Positions 55,001 through 64,000 of a DNA stretch of 64,000 nucleotides are shown piece after piece. A program made the translations under genes and the position numbers. The notes beneath the pieces were generated by a model that saw only the letters and a list, made by a program, of their open reading frames with translations, searched no databases and was not told the DNA's origin. This DNA is from Heracleum sosnowskyi (Eukaryota > Streptophyta > Magnoliopsida > Apiales > Apiaceae): NCBI GenBank assembly GCA_030848705.1, contig CM061243.1:114414674-114478673 (forward strand), read 5' to 3'. Positions within the stretch are counted from its first letter, which is position 1; the number at the start of each line of letters is the position of its first letter.

Positions 55001-56799
55001 TTAAGTCCCCGACTTCGTTTTTGTACTTGTAAGTGTATGTTTCGAATTTGTCTTGTGCCCTTATTAAAAATAAATTAGTTACTGCTGACATCACTCTTTC
55101 AATTTAGTTAAGTATTAGATGTATGTTGTTGTACCTTTCTTGAGTTCAACTCTTATTCTTTGGAAACAATATCTGTTCAATATGTCAATAGTTAAAAATG
55201 TTAAAGAAAAGAAAGTAGAACACCGGGCCCCATTTAATTGGGTTAAATTAAGAAAAACAAATTTTAAATTACTACTACATATTTTAGTTTTTACAAAAGA
55301 AATTTCTTTGTTATTAAAAAAATCTTAGATTTGTATACAACTTACTTCAGTTATAGTTCACTATTCATGAGTTCCCATCACTTTCAGTTGCTTTACTTAA
55401 TTTTAATTATGGCTTGCTCATCCAGATAATGGGGCAGAACAACACATAGAGGTCAGGTATGATGTTTTGGAAGTGCCCATCACCTTGCCTTTTCAGAAGC
55501 CACCTGCGGACAAGCCCAATCCTAAACAAGGAATCAGTAAGCTCTCTGTACATATAGTTTTTTCTTTTGTTTAGACAAGGTAACAATTCATATCTATCCG
55601 GAAAGAGGGAGAGAACTGAATAAGAAAGTCATAAATTTCTACTTCTGACAAGTTTTCAAATCAGAGCATCATTGAGAAAAACAAGAGACTGATTTGTGCT
55701 TAACAGCTAAAGTAATAATGCGAGGAGCACATCAATGTCTGGTGTTATGTACTAACAGAAACAAAATAAAGAATTTTGAAGCTACCACTATTCCTTGTAT
55801 GATGTATCTTTTTTTTTTTGACAAATTTACTATTCCTTGTATCTTGTTACTTGTATACTTGTGCGTTCATATAAGTGATATTACATATTTCGCAAAAGAC
55901 AGAAGGTATTATTTATATAGGCTTTAAGGTGAATATTTGATATGCAATTATATGAGAATTTAATCCAAAGAAGTGATGGTGATAATAGCCAAGTAGAAAA
56001 TATAATAAGTGAAGAATTCTTCTTTAGTTCTTTATGCAGCTTGAAGGGATCCACATAATGAAATTTTATGGTAAAGCCTCATTCAGACCAGATGCTAGAA
56101 AGTAGCTTTATATGAATATGTGCTGGAAAACTTAAAATTGAGTGCATCAGGTCAACACTAACTTTCATGCTGGTACTAGCATGAACTTGTATGTATTAGA
56201 CTTTAGCCCATGTAATCAGGCGATACAGAATATTAAAACTTGCTCAGAAGTGACTTAGAAGTGGTTTTGTACTTCAGAGGGTTAAACTCTTGAGCAATTT
56301 AACATTGCAAGCAATATGCCAATATCAACCTGGTTACTAAAAAATAACCATTGTGCTAGTAGAAGCATCAAGCTATGCTTCTGTTGCAAATTGCAATGTG
56401 ATATAATTCAGATATATTAAAACTGCAGGTCTTTTGTCATGGAGCAGCAATAGCCAGTATATCTGTACTCGCAATGACAGCATACCGACAGTCCTCTGGG
56501 TTTGGGACATGCACAATCTAGAACTTGCTGCCATTTTAATGCAAAAAGATCCCATCCGAGCAGCAGCTTGGGATCCTGAATGTACTCGTCTTGTTTTTTG
56601 CACAGGAAGCTCCCACTTGTACATGTGGACACCTTCAGGGGCTTATTGTGTTAATGTTCCATTACCACAATTTAACGTTACTGATTTGAAGTGGAATTCC
56701 TCTGGAAGCTGCCTTCTAGTCAAGGACAAGGAATCATTCTGTTGTGCTGCCATTGCTTCGCTGCCAGAATCCAGTGATTATAGCTCAGATGATGATTGA
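52077..56799 (+). CDS. WRAP73 / WDR8-like WD40-repeat protein
   Basis: Six exons, 52077-52193, 52950-53438, 53862-54083, 54163-54235, 55426-55536 and 56429-56799, join in phase to 460 residues; all introns are GT-AG. The sequence follows the WRAP73 (WD repeat antisense to TP73, WDR8) family from end to end. It opens with CAFSPNSRFIAVAVDYRLVIRD, then has WSPDSRHILTTSEFQLRITVW, a middle repeat DIEWSPDDSAIVIWDSLLDY, SVSWSPCGQFLAVGSYDQ and the C-terminal TRNDSIPTVLWVWDM and LVFCTGSSHLYMWTPSG. The family partners Msd1/SSX2IP at microtubule-organising sites. In Arabidopsis the Msd1-Wdr8 complex acts at gamma-tubulin nucleation sites on cortical microtubules and recruits katanin. A cytoplasmic, microtubule-associated role is expected. 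The acidic Ser/Asp tail (SSDYSSDDD) is notable. Confidence 0.93.
54391..54921. mobile_element. MITE-like inverted-repeat element in intron 4 of the WRAP73-like gene
   Basis: The left arm (about 54391-54470) and right arm (about 54840-54921) are reverse complements. The left reads aaatggccccaaatggcaca, attt, aaaataatggtcctttgagg, caca. The reverse complement of the right reads taatgccctaaatagcacaa, attaaaaatatggccgttta, gagcacat. A 28-bp direct repeat (aatggccccaaatggcac twice, 54363 and 54393) marks the left end. No coding text. Confidence 0.55.
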
Positions 56800-57240
56800 G
56801 TTTGTGTATCTTGTTTTAGGCTAGTTAGACCAGTAATGTTCAGTCAAGAAATGTTGATGGATAGTTTCAATTGCCGATTTCTAAATATGCATTGTTCCAT
56901 CCTGTTTGTAGCTCGAACATCGTATTCGTAATCTAATTCCCAGCTAGAGTTTATTGTAGTTAAAATTTTGGATCGCCCTTCTACTCAAATTCCAGACTTG
57001 ATGTTTCATTATATCTTTATGATGAGTATGGGCCTAGGTAAGCTATTGCAACGTACCAGGCCCAGCATGTTATGAACCTGTGGGAACATTCATGATGATT
57101 ATGGGCCTGGGTAAGCTTTTGTAATTCAGAAGCCCATAATAATGGCAATGTAAAAGGATACAATCGGGCCCAACTTTATAAAAATAGCAGAACATCTGGG
57201 CCGAAGAAGATAAACACAAGCTCACAGAAAAAGCAAAATT
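56800..57240. other. Spacer between the WRAP73-like gene and the oleosin promoter
   Basis: Contains the 3' UTR of the WRAP73-like gene. Two similar blocks of about 30 bp repeat at about 57022 and about 57093 (gatgag/ttatgggcctaggtaagc/gggcctgggtaagct). Nothing else recognised. Confidence 0.5.
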
Positions 57241-57412
57241 GCATGCAAATAACACCAAAAGTCCAAAACTGTTTATGCATGTAGCCGAAAGAAAAAAACA
57301 CGTGTACGGTCGACAACACATTTCATTTACATGCAAAAAGAACTCCACTGCATGCAAACCACGTGACACCACACGTGCCATCCAATTAATCGCTTCTTCT
57401 CGTGTATATAAA
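57241..57412 (+). promoter_or_regulatory. Seed-type promoter of the oleosin gene: RY motifs, G-box/ABREs and TATA box
   Basis: Four RY elements CATGCA/TGCATG lie at 57242-57247, 57276-57281, 57330-57335 and 57351-57356. Three perfect CACGTG cores lie at 57299-57304, 57360-57365 and 57372-57377, and TATATAAA at 57405-57412, 73 bases upstream of the start codon. RY motifs are bound by the B3 factors ABI3/FUS3/LEC2 and CACGTG by bZIP factors such as ABI5. Their clustering is the known signature of seed-maturation promoters. Seed- and ABA-regulated expression is therefore inferred. Confidence 0.85.
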
Positions 57413-57484
57413 CACTCACCCTGACCTTCTACATTTTCAATAAAACACATATAAAACATAGCAATAAAATTATATTAATCTAAA

Positions 57485-57987
57485 ATGGCAGATCAGCACC
57501 CCCAGCAGCAATCAAAGTCTGTTCAGGTAGTGAAGGCGGCAACGGCGGCGACAGCTGGCGGTTCACTTTTGGTACTCTCTGGACTAACTTTGGCTGGAAC
57601 AGTTATAGCACTTACTATAGCTACACCTGTGATGGTCATTTTTAGCCCGGTTCTTGTTCCGGCGGCGATAACCATTTTCATGATCATTACTGGTTTCCTT
57701 GCTTCTGGTGGATTTGGGGTTGCTGCATTGTCTGTGCTCTCTTGGATCTACAAGTATTAATTTATTATTTATTTGTTTATTGTTTTCGTAACAAATTAAT
57801 AATAAACATATTCGGTATATCTGGCTTGTTACAAAAGACGTAACATGGGTATATGAAATGGTGCAGGTATGTGAAGGGGCAGCATCCGGTGGGAGCAGAT
57901 AAGATAGATTGTGCAAAGACAAAGCTGGCGAGGAAGGCTCGGGAGATGAAGGAGAAGGCTGAGCAGATGGCTTCGCAAACTTCTTAA
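57485..57987 (+). CDS. Oleosin (low-molecular-weight class)
   Basis: Two exons, 57485-57753 and 57867-57987, join at Lys (AA|G) to give 129 residues. A short polar N-terminus (MADQHPQQQSKSVQ) precedes the long hydrophobic hairpin (about residues 20-88). The hairpin has the proline knot in ATPVMVIFSPVLVPAAI (P-x5-S-P-x3-P). The C-terminal amphipathic part reads YVKGQHPVGADKIDCAKTKL, then ARKAREMKEKAEQM. Oleosins coat seed oil bodies, with the hairpin inserted in the triacylglycerol core, and keep them small and stable in dry seeds. The length fits the L class. Many oleosin genes are intronless; this one has a single 113-bp intron after the hairpin. The upstream RY/ABRE cluster agrees with seed expression. 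Confidence 0.95.
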
Positions 57988-58883
57988 AAATTGCATCTGT
58001 TTATTGTGTTTTTGTTTTAATTAAGGATGGTGTTTGTGTGTGTTTTGAACTCTTTGTATTGTTTACTGTTATTGTGTTCTATTTCATGTTGTTGTTGGGT
58101 TAGTTTTCGAGTGTATTTGTGTCGACTATTCTGTCGTGTGTATTAAATTTTGGTTATTGTAATGTATGGATTTTGTGCGTTTTCTTTTGGGCTATTTAAA
58201 CACACACTTATCTTGTATTTGATAATATTCGAACTCTCAAAATCTCGTGAAAAAAACGAAAACGAAGAAGATATCGCTGCATCAAAATGTGTTGTGTTTA
58301 CTTTCTCATTATTTTAATTGTGTCAGCTACGAACAAGTTTGTCAACGAATTATTAAGTGAATGCACACAAAAGTAGACGAGCAGCAAGCAGTAAGAAGCG
58401 GAGCAGCAATAAATACTACTCCTACAACATTAAAATCGAGGCAGTCTCAATATCTTAGATGTCCTGATTGCATCTTTGTTCAACTTTGGGTTTGATCTGG
58501 ACAAGCATTAATTAAGAAAATAATTAAATTTTTAATTCGATCATCCAATTAGTTTTGGTACTAAAGTTTTGTTAAATCAGTTGTAGGCTAGAAACACCCC
58601 TGGTGGCTGGTGCTCTCTTCACCTCTTGTAGAGTGAAATCATCATCATCGTCATCATAGTGCTGCAACTTGTTTAGAAGACTAAAAGAGACTTTACAAAA
58701 TACGTTACAGATTAGAAAAATACAAGATGCAGTGCTCCTTGGACTGAAAAACAAAAGCTACATTGAAACCCAAATCACCCGACCTGTAACCTGTTTTTTC
58801 ACAGTTAGTTCCATCCTACCAACATAGGAGTATTTAACATTTGTTTCTGGAAAATTTTCAGACCAATTGAAATCAACATGGGC
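57988..58883. other. Convergent spacer between oleosin and the SAP-like gene
   Basis: Holds the 3' UTRs of the oleosin (+) and the SAP-like gene (-). A short CAT/ATG trinucleotide run occurs near 58640. A minus-strand frame at 58572-58754 lacks any recognisable domain and is probably 3' UTR. Confidence 0.5.
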
Positions 58884-59256
58884 TTATTTGAGCTCATAAA
58901 GTTGCATTTTCTCATCACCAAGTTGAAACACTTGATTCTCAGGACAAAACCTCACTTTCTTCTGTTTCTTGTTCAAACCATCACATTTTTCTTCATTTTC
59001 ATCAATTGTACAATTCTTCAAACATGGCTTTGTTTGCTTCCCTAGCTTTTCCTTTTCTTCAATCTATATCATACATTACCAAACATTTTAAAAAAAAAAA
59101 ATCAAGAAAACTAAACTTGAAATAGAGGGGTGTTGAGGTAACCTTAAACAAAGATGAAAGTTTGTGAGCCATCTCCAAGTTGGTTAGATTAGCAGGTAAG
59201 TGATGTTTTTTGCATAATCTTTGAAGTTCCTTTCTTTTCATGTTATGAAATTCCAT
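58884..59256 (-). CDS. Small protein with an N-terminal SAP-like motif (97 aa)
   Basis: Two exons, 59143-59256 and 58884-59063, join in phase 0 (TTTAAG|gttacc, gatatag|attgaa). Residues 1-38 read MEFHNMKRKELQRLCKKHHL, then PANLTNLEMAHKLSSLFK. This is the helix-turn-helix pattern of SAP-type domains, as seen at the start of a plant family I know only as uncharacterised SAP-like proteins. The C-terminal half is charged and carries KKQKKVRFCPENQVFQL, which resembles a KVRFSPEN motif common in those proteins. It is short compared with the family, so a partial or minor member is possible. A splice-acceptor-like tactcag lies two bases before the ATG, suggesting a 5' UTR intron. Nucleic-acid binding is inferred only. 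Confidence 0.7.
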
Positions 59257-59488
59257 TTCTGAGTAAACACAAAACCATACAGAAATATGTTTGCATAAAA
59301 AGAACAAATTAAAGGACAATACAGAGAGTAGATGAAGAGTATATGGACCTTTGGGGTTTTAAGCTTTAAGTTTTGCGCTGGTTACCGAGGCCACTCGTGT
59401 GTAGGAAGTGTGGAAATACAAATATCTCACCATCTATCTAGGTAACTAGCTTCCATATCTTCCCAGATACTCTTGGAGTATACACTCA
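59257..59488. other. 5' region of the SAP-like gene
   Basis: Short upstream stretch including the presumed 5' UTR intron. No further features recognised. Confidence 0.4.
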
Positions 59489-59903
59489 TAGCAACTCCAA
59501 TGTAACATTATAACATCAAAATGGTGTAATTTTTGGTATAAAACTCACTCTAATACAACATTATAATAGTGTAAAAATTACACCAAATGAATAGTGTGAC
59601 ACCAAATTTTGTGTCAAAAGTACATTTGGTGTAATTTTTACACCAATTTGGCATCTTTCATATTGCATATTATATCCCGTTAACAAAAACAAATGTATTC
59701 CCTTCGTACCCTATTTATATCCTATTATATGCCAAATAAGATATTTACTTTGAAAAAGTAAAAATCAACATGTCTTCTTTTAGAATTTTAGTGTAAGATA
59801 TAGTGTAGATGAATTGAAGTTGTTTATATAATTGGTGTTATTTTAACACTAAAATAGTGTAAAAGCTACACCATTTTAGTGTTATGCATTGGAGATGGTC
59901 TTA
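59489..59903. mobile_element. MITE-like element upstream of the SAP-like gene
   Basis: The ends are inverted: left tagcaactccaatgtaacat followed by aacatcaaaatggtgtaatt, and reverse complement of right gaccatctccaatgcataac followed by actaaaatggtgtagctttt. Internal sub-repeats of tggtgtaatttttac occur in both orientations (about 59510, 59565, 59635). It is about 415 bp with no coding capacity, and it lies about 230 bp upstream of the start codon at 59256. Confidence 0.65.
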
Positions 59904-60045
59904 GTACTTTTTTTTTGTCAAAACAGTAAGTACTTCTAGTAAGTAGTAATGGTTATAAAAAACAATAATGATTTCAAGGTGTTTTTTTGAAAGATTAATA
60001 AATTTAACAAAATTTTACAAAATAAATAATACAGGACATACTTTT
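59904..60045. other. Spacer left of the third copia element
   Basis: AT-rich, nothing recognised. The left boundary of the copia LTR could lie within a few tens of bases of 60046. Confidence 0.4.
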
Positions 60046-60170
60046 GGGGAGTTTGTAAAGAGATGATAGAGATTGTAAACTGAGTTCAACTTCATTATCT
60101 TGAACTAACTTTACAGAAATGAGAAACAAAGAATTATATACAGGAAAGGAAATGAGAGATGCTCCTAACA
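60046..60170 (-). repeat. Probable 3' LTR of the third copia element
   Basis: In sense it starts TGTTAGGAGC directly after a purine tract. The downstream limit is a guess based on a TG...CA boundary. Confidence 0.4.
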
Positions 60171-60189
60171 GATTTTCCCTCCATTCTAA

Positions 60190-63100
60190 CTAACTTGAAT
60201 CTATTGAAATTACATTACCACCCTTAGTATTTACACCACTATATTGTAGTTCACTATATTGTTCAATACCCCCTCTCAAATTGGAAGGATTAAAGATGTT
60301 TAAGGCTCCCAATTTGATCAATAAATAAGAGATCCTGGCAGCAGATAAAGGCTTAGTAAACAAGTCAGCAGGTTGATCAGCAGTATGGATATAAACTGGA
60401 ATGATGAAGCCTGACTTGATCTTGTCTCTGACAATGTGACAATCAACCTCAATATGCTTGGTTTTCTCATGTAGAATAGGATTTTCAGCAATACTCAAGG
60501 CTGAGGTATTATCACAGTGAAAAGAGATAGGAGTTGGAACAGAGAAATGCAATTCAGACAGGAGATTGTAGATCCAAGTAGCTTCACACACCACATTAGC
60601 CATAGCTCTATATCCAGACTCAGTGGAAGACCTAGAAACAGTTGTATGTTTCTTTCATTTCCAAGAGAGCAAGGATCTTCCAAGAAAGACACAGTAACCA
60701 GAAAGTGATCTCCTAGACATGGGACAGGCAGCCCAATCAACATCAGAATAAACATGTAGCTGTAACTCACTATGAGCTGATAACAAAAGGCCTTGTCCAG
60801 GAGCATTTGTAAGATACTTAACCAGTTTAAGAGCAGCATGCCAATGTTGGTCAGTAGGATGAGCCATAAATTGACTTAAAATATGCACTGGATATGATAA
60901 TTCTGGTCTTGTAATAGTCAAGTAGATAAGTTGGCCAACCAGTCTTCTGTAAGGTGTACCATCAATTATAGGAGACCCTGATGTAGTACTGAGATGATGT
61001 TGAGCCTCTATAGGGACTTTGTTTGGTTTGGAGCCCAGAAGACCAGTGTTTTGAAGAATATTTAAGGCATACTTTCTCTGATGTAAAACAATCCCAGAAT
61101 TTGACCTAGCAATTTCTAGACCAAGAAAGAAATGAAGATGACCCAAATCTTTCATTTTAAACTGAGTGTGCAGAAACTGTTTTACTGTAGCAATCTGTGA
61201 AAGACAAGATCCTGTTAGGATAATGTCATCCACATAGACCAATATAGTTGTAAAAGATCCACTGGTATGCAGAATGAACAAGGAACTGTCACATTTAGAT
61301 TGAGAGAAACCAAATTGTAGTAGAGCAACAGAAAACTTTGTAAACCATTCCCCAGGGGTCTGTTTGAGTCCATAAGGAGACTTGATAAGTCTGCATACTG
61401 CATGTTTACCAGTAAAAGACTTAGGAATTTCAACCCCTAGTGGAATCTGCATGTATATTTCTTCATGAAAATCACCATGCAAGAAGGCATTGGTGATATC
61501 TAACTGATGCATATCCCATTTCTGAATAGTAGTTAGAGATAGAATAGTTCTTACAGTTGACATTTTGGCAACAGGAGCATAAGTCTGAAAATAGTCAACT
61601 CCTGAGGTTTGAGTAAAACCCTTGTCAACAAGTCTAGGCTTGTATCTATCCAGTGTACCATCAGCTTTGTATTTGACTTTATAAATCCATTTACAAGCTA
61701 CTGTTTTCTTTCCAGGTGGAAGGTCTGTAAATTCCCAGGTGTTGTTTGCTTCAAGAGCATTAAGTTCAGTTTGCATAGCTTGGCACCACAAGGGATCTTG
61801 AATGGCTTGTTTGTAATGTGTAGGTTCAAAGATTTTTGTAGAATTAAGAACAAAGGACTGATAAGTAGAATTTAAATGACTTACATAATCATGATGTTGA
61901 ATTGGATGATGTGTGGAAGTATAAGATGCAGTGAAATTAGAAGGAAGTCCAACAAAATCAGTAAACTTCTTAGGAATAGATTTGTTTCTGATAGGTCTGA
62001 CTGGATGTAGAGGTGATACAGGTGGTGTTGGAGATGATATAGATGATGTTGGAGATGGTGTTGGAGATGATATAGATGATGTTGGAGATGATGTTGAAGA
62101 CATAGGTGATAGATATGGAGTGGGTGCAGATAGTGAAGATGAAGATGATGTAGATGAATCAGAAGAAAATTGCAGATCATCTATAAATGTCTGTTGAGGA
62201 GGAAATAACAAAGATGAAGATGGTGATGTGGAAGAAGCATAAGGATACACATGCTCATAAAAGATGACTTCTCTGGAAATAGAAATATGATGGGTAGTTA
62301 AATCCATAACTCTATAGCCTTTAGTGGTACAAGGATATCCAAGAAATATACACTTTGAAGCTCTTGGAAAAAATTTATCATTTCTTTTGGACAAAGTAGA
62401 AACATAGCAAAGACAACCAAATATTCTTAAGTGAGAATAGAGTGGAGGTTTATTGTGAAGAAGAGTATATGGTGCTTTATAATCCAGAACTAGGAGTAAT
62501 ATTGATTAGATAAGTAGCAGTTAACAGACAATCTCCCCACAAATGAATTGGTAAAAAGGCTTGAAATCTAAGAGCCCTAGCTACTGAAAGGAGATGTTTA
62601 CGTTTGCGTTCAACTCTCCCATTCTGCTGGGGAGTTTCAACACATGAAAATTGATGAATGATACCTAGATGCTGAAATTTAGTATTGAGTTCTTTATTAA
62701 TAAACTCAGTACCATTGTCAGATCTAACTATCTTAACTGTTGTATTGAAGTGATTAGCAACATAAGCAAAGAACTTGTCAAATATACCTGGAACTTGGGT
62801 TTTAGAAGACAGAAGATAAGTCCAAGTACATCTACTGTAATCATCTGCAATAGTAAGAAATGAAGTACAAGAAGAGTATGTTTTATTTCTATAAGGACCC
62901 CACAAATCACAATGGATAATGTCAAAGGGTTTTGATGCTCTAGAAGAGCTTACAGTAAAAAGTAATCTACCTTGCTTAGCAAAATGACAAACATCACAAG
63001 GAGACAAGACAGTATGACCAATCTGAGAAGATACACTGTCAATATGCTTTATTACATGTATAGAAGAGTGACCTAATCTATCATGCCAAAGTTGACTAGT

Positions 63101-64000
63101 AGAGATTTGAAAAACAGATGGCTGAGAATGAAGATTGTTGGCAGAATTGACAGATTTGCCTGGAGCAGAATCAACAGGAGAAGAAACATCAAGTTTGTAT
63201 AAATTGCCTTGAAGATTACCAGTCCCCATCACCTTCTTAGTCATAGGGTCCTGTATCACACAATGTGTAGATAGAAATAAAACCTCAAGATTTAGTGTAT
63301 GAATCAATTTGCTGATAGCAATAAGATTGAAATTGAAGTCAGTAAGAAGAAGAACATCATGTAAAGTGATAAAAGATGTAAGTTGAATTGTGCCCTTTTG
63401 AGTAACTTGTGAAAATTGACCATTTGGAAGACAAATGTTAACTGAACAGGAAGTGATATTAGTAAGGTATTTAGCATTACAGGTTATGTGATCAGTGGCT
63501 CCAGAATCAAGTATCCAATCAGTAACAGATAAATAGTTCACCATACAAATAGATGGCATATAAGAACATGTACCTGACTGTGGAGTTTCTGTGACAGTAG
63601 TGATAACATTCACATTACTAGTAGTGGTGGAAGCCTGATTCAACATAAGTAGCAATTGATGATATTGAGTGGGAGACAAAGTATTAGACAGAGAGATAGA
63701 CTGGTTCTGAGTTATCTGAGAATCTTCTGATCCTGATGAATTATCATCACTTTGTACTTGAGCTACAGCCGTAGTAGATGATTTGTTCTGAGATGAACCA
63801 GCCTGTTTAGATCGTGGAGGGAATCCAATAAGACGATAGCACCTATCCTTTGTATGATTTGTTCCATGACAGTATGAACATTCAAGATTTACTTTCTTAT
63901 AGAAAGATTTGCTAGAAGGATCAGCACGTTTGTCATTAAACTTGTTGAACCTGTTATTCGATCCTGAAAACTGACTAAATTGGTGAGAGGCTAAAGCAAC
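60190..64000 (-). pseudogene. Third copia element: gag (C-terminal part) - protease - integrase - RT - RNase H, one frameshift and one stop
   Basis: The frame is open from the right edge. It carries a gag knuckle CSYCHGTNHTKDRC (about 63840-63885), then protease WILDSGATDHITCN (about 63500) and integrase DIIHCDLWGP, IVRSDNGTEFI and ETPQQNGRVERK. Near 62482 a small indel shifts the frame (ITPSSGL-stop); the correct text resumes one frame over and then as SKRNDKFFPRASKCIFLGYP (from 62394). A Ser/Thr/Pro-rich linker (about 61950-62230) precedes the RT, which has WIYKVKYKADGTLDRYK, DITNAFLHGDF and catalytic ILVYVDDIILTG. The RNase H has YSDVDWAACPMSRRSLSGY, then a TGA near 60653 after SLLSWK, with the same frame open to the end. 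With just two lesions, the element is recent or was recently active. Confidence 0.92.

Larger units (their letters stand above)
60046..64000 (-). mobile_element. Third Ty1/copia element (RE1/RE2 type), 5' part beyond the right edge
   Basis: A minus-strand gag-pol runs from the right edge to about 60190. It is followed in sense by a purine tract (ATGGAGGGAAAATC, about 60171-60184) and TGTTAGGAGCATCTC at 60170, the probable start of the 3' LTR. The LTR end is not certain because the second LTR is outside the window; a TTTACA near 60046 would give a short LTR of about 125 bp. The protein domains are closest to RE1/RE2-type copia elements, not to the Sirevirus-like pair at 29691-50719. The element has one frameshift and one nonsense codon. 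Confidence 0.88.

Noticed and set aside
58572..58754. Minus-strand 60-codon frame downstream of the SAP-like gene
   Set aside because: No domain or splice connection; it lies in the presumed 3' UTR.
1..64000. CRISPR arrays, operons, bacterial-type regulatory sites, tRNA or rRNA genes
   Set aside because: None seen; the window is plant nuclear DNA and the repeats present are microsatellites, LTRs, tandem duplications and MITEs.

Overview
The window is nuclear DNA of a flowering plant, almost certainly a eudicot. The evidence is GT-AG introns in AT-rich DNA, plant-only families (a USP-kinase-U-box protein, a TMKL1-like kinase, an oleosin, VSP-like acid phosphatases) and plant retrotransposon families. 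The long extra ORF of one element resembles Sirevirus ORFs I associate with asterids, but the family or genus cannot be fixed from sequence alone.

Layout. 1-4260 is an L1-type LINE on the minus strand, with ORF1 and ORF2 overlapping by four bases and one internal stop in each; its 3' end lies beyond the left edge. 4261-8150 is AT-rich intergenic DNA holding a decayed RNase H fragment and degenerate tandem repeats. 8150-16855 (+) is a nine-exon gene (810 codons before the stop) for a receptor-like cytoplasmic kinase with an N-terminal USP domain and a C-terminal U-box. Its start exon has a decayed tandem duplicate just upstream, and one intron holds a small LTR-element remnant. 17823-19730 (-) is a TMKL1-like kinase lacking the LRR ectodomain and several catalytic residues. 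20874-26602 (-) carries two tandem HAD-class acid phosphatase / VSP-like genes. The 25058-26602 copy is intact. The 20874-23058 copy is broken, by loss of the nucleophilic Asp, a 33-bp deletion and a 4-bp frameshifting insertion. Between them lie the last two exons of a URB2/NPA2-like gene. 27160-28540 holds short non-autonomous elements.

29691-50719 is a nested pair of Sirevirus-like Ty1/copia elements, both on the minus strand. The outer element (LTRs of about 1.22 kb, target duplication GGGTC) is older and riddled with stops. The inner element (517-bp LTRs, target duplication ATTAA) sits inside it. It is younger, with about 1% LTR divergence against about 3%, and carries an intact ORF of about 1.2 kilo-residues downstream of pol. 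50999-51685 is a MITE with long inverted repeats. 52077-56799 (+) is a six-exon WRAP73/WDR8 WD40 gene with another MITE in intron 4. 57485-57987 (+) is an oleosin behind a compact promoter with three CACGTG and four CATGCA motifs, a textbook seed/ABA signature. 58884-59256 (-) encodes a 97-residue SAP-like protein with a MITE upstream. 60046-64000 (-) is a third copia element (RE1/RE2 type) with one frameshift and one nonsense codon, running off the right edge.

The host genes are an ordinary euchromatic mixture and show no joint pathway. The unusual content is in the transposons: the intact extra ORF, dispersed element-specific short motifs, and a stop plus acceptor-like junction at the gag/pol boundary of both Sirevirus-like elements. 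Intron positions were placed by eye using splice consensus, phase and family similarity.
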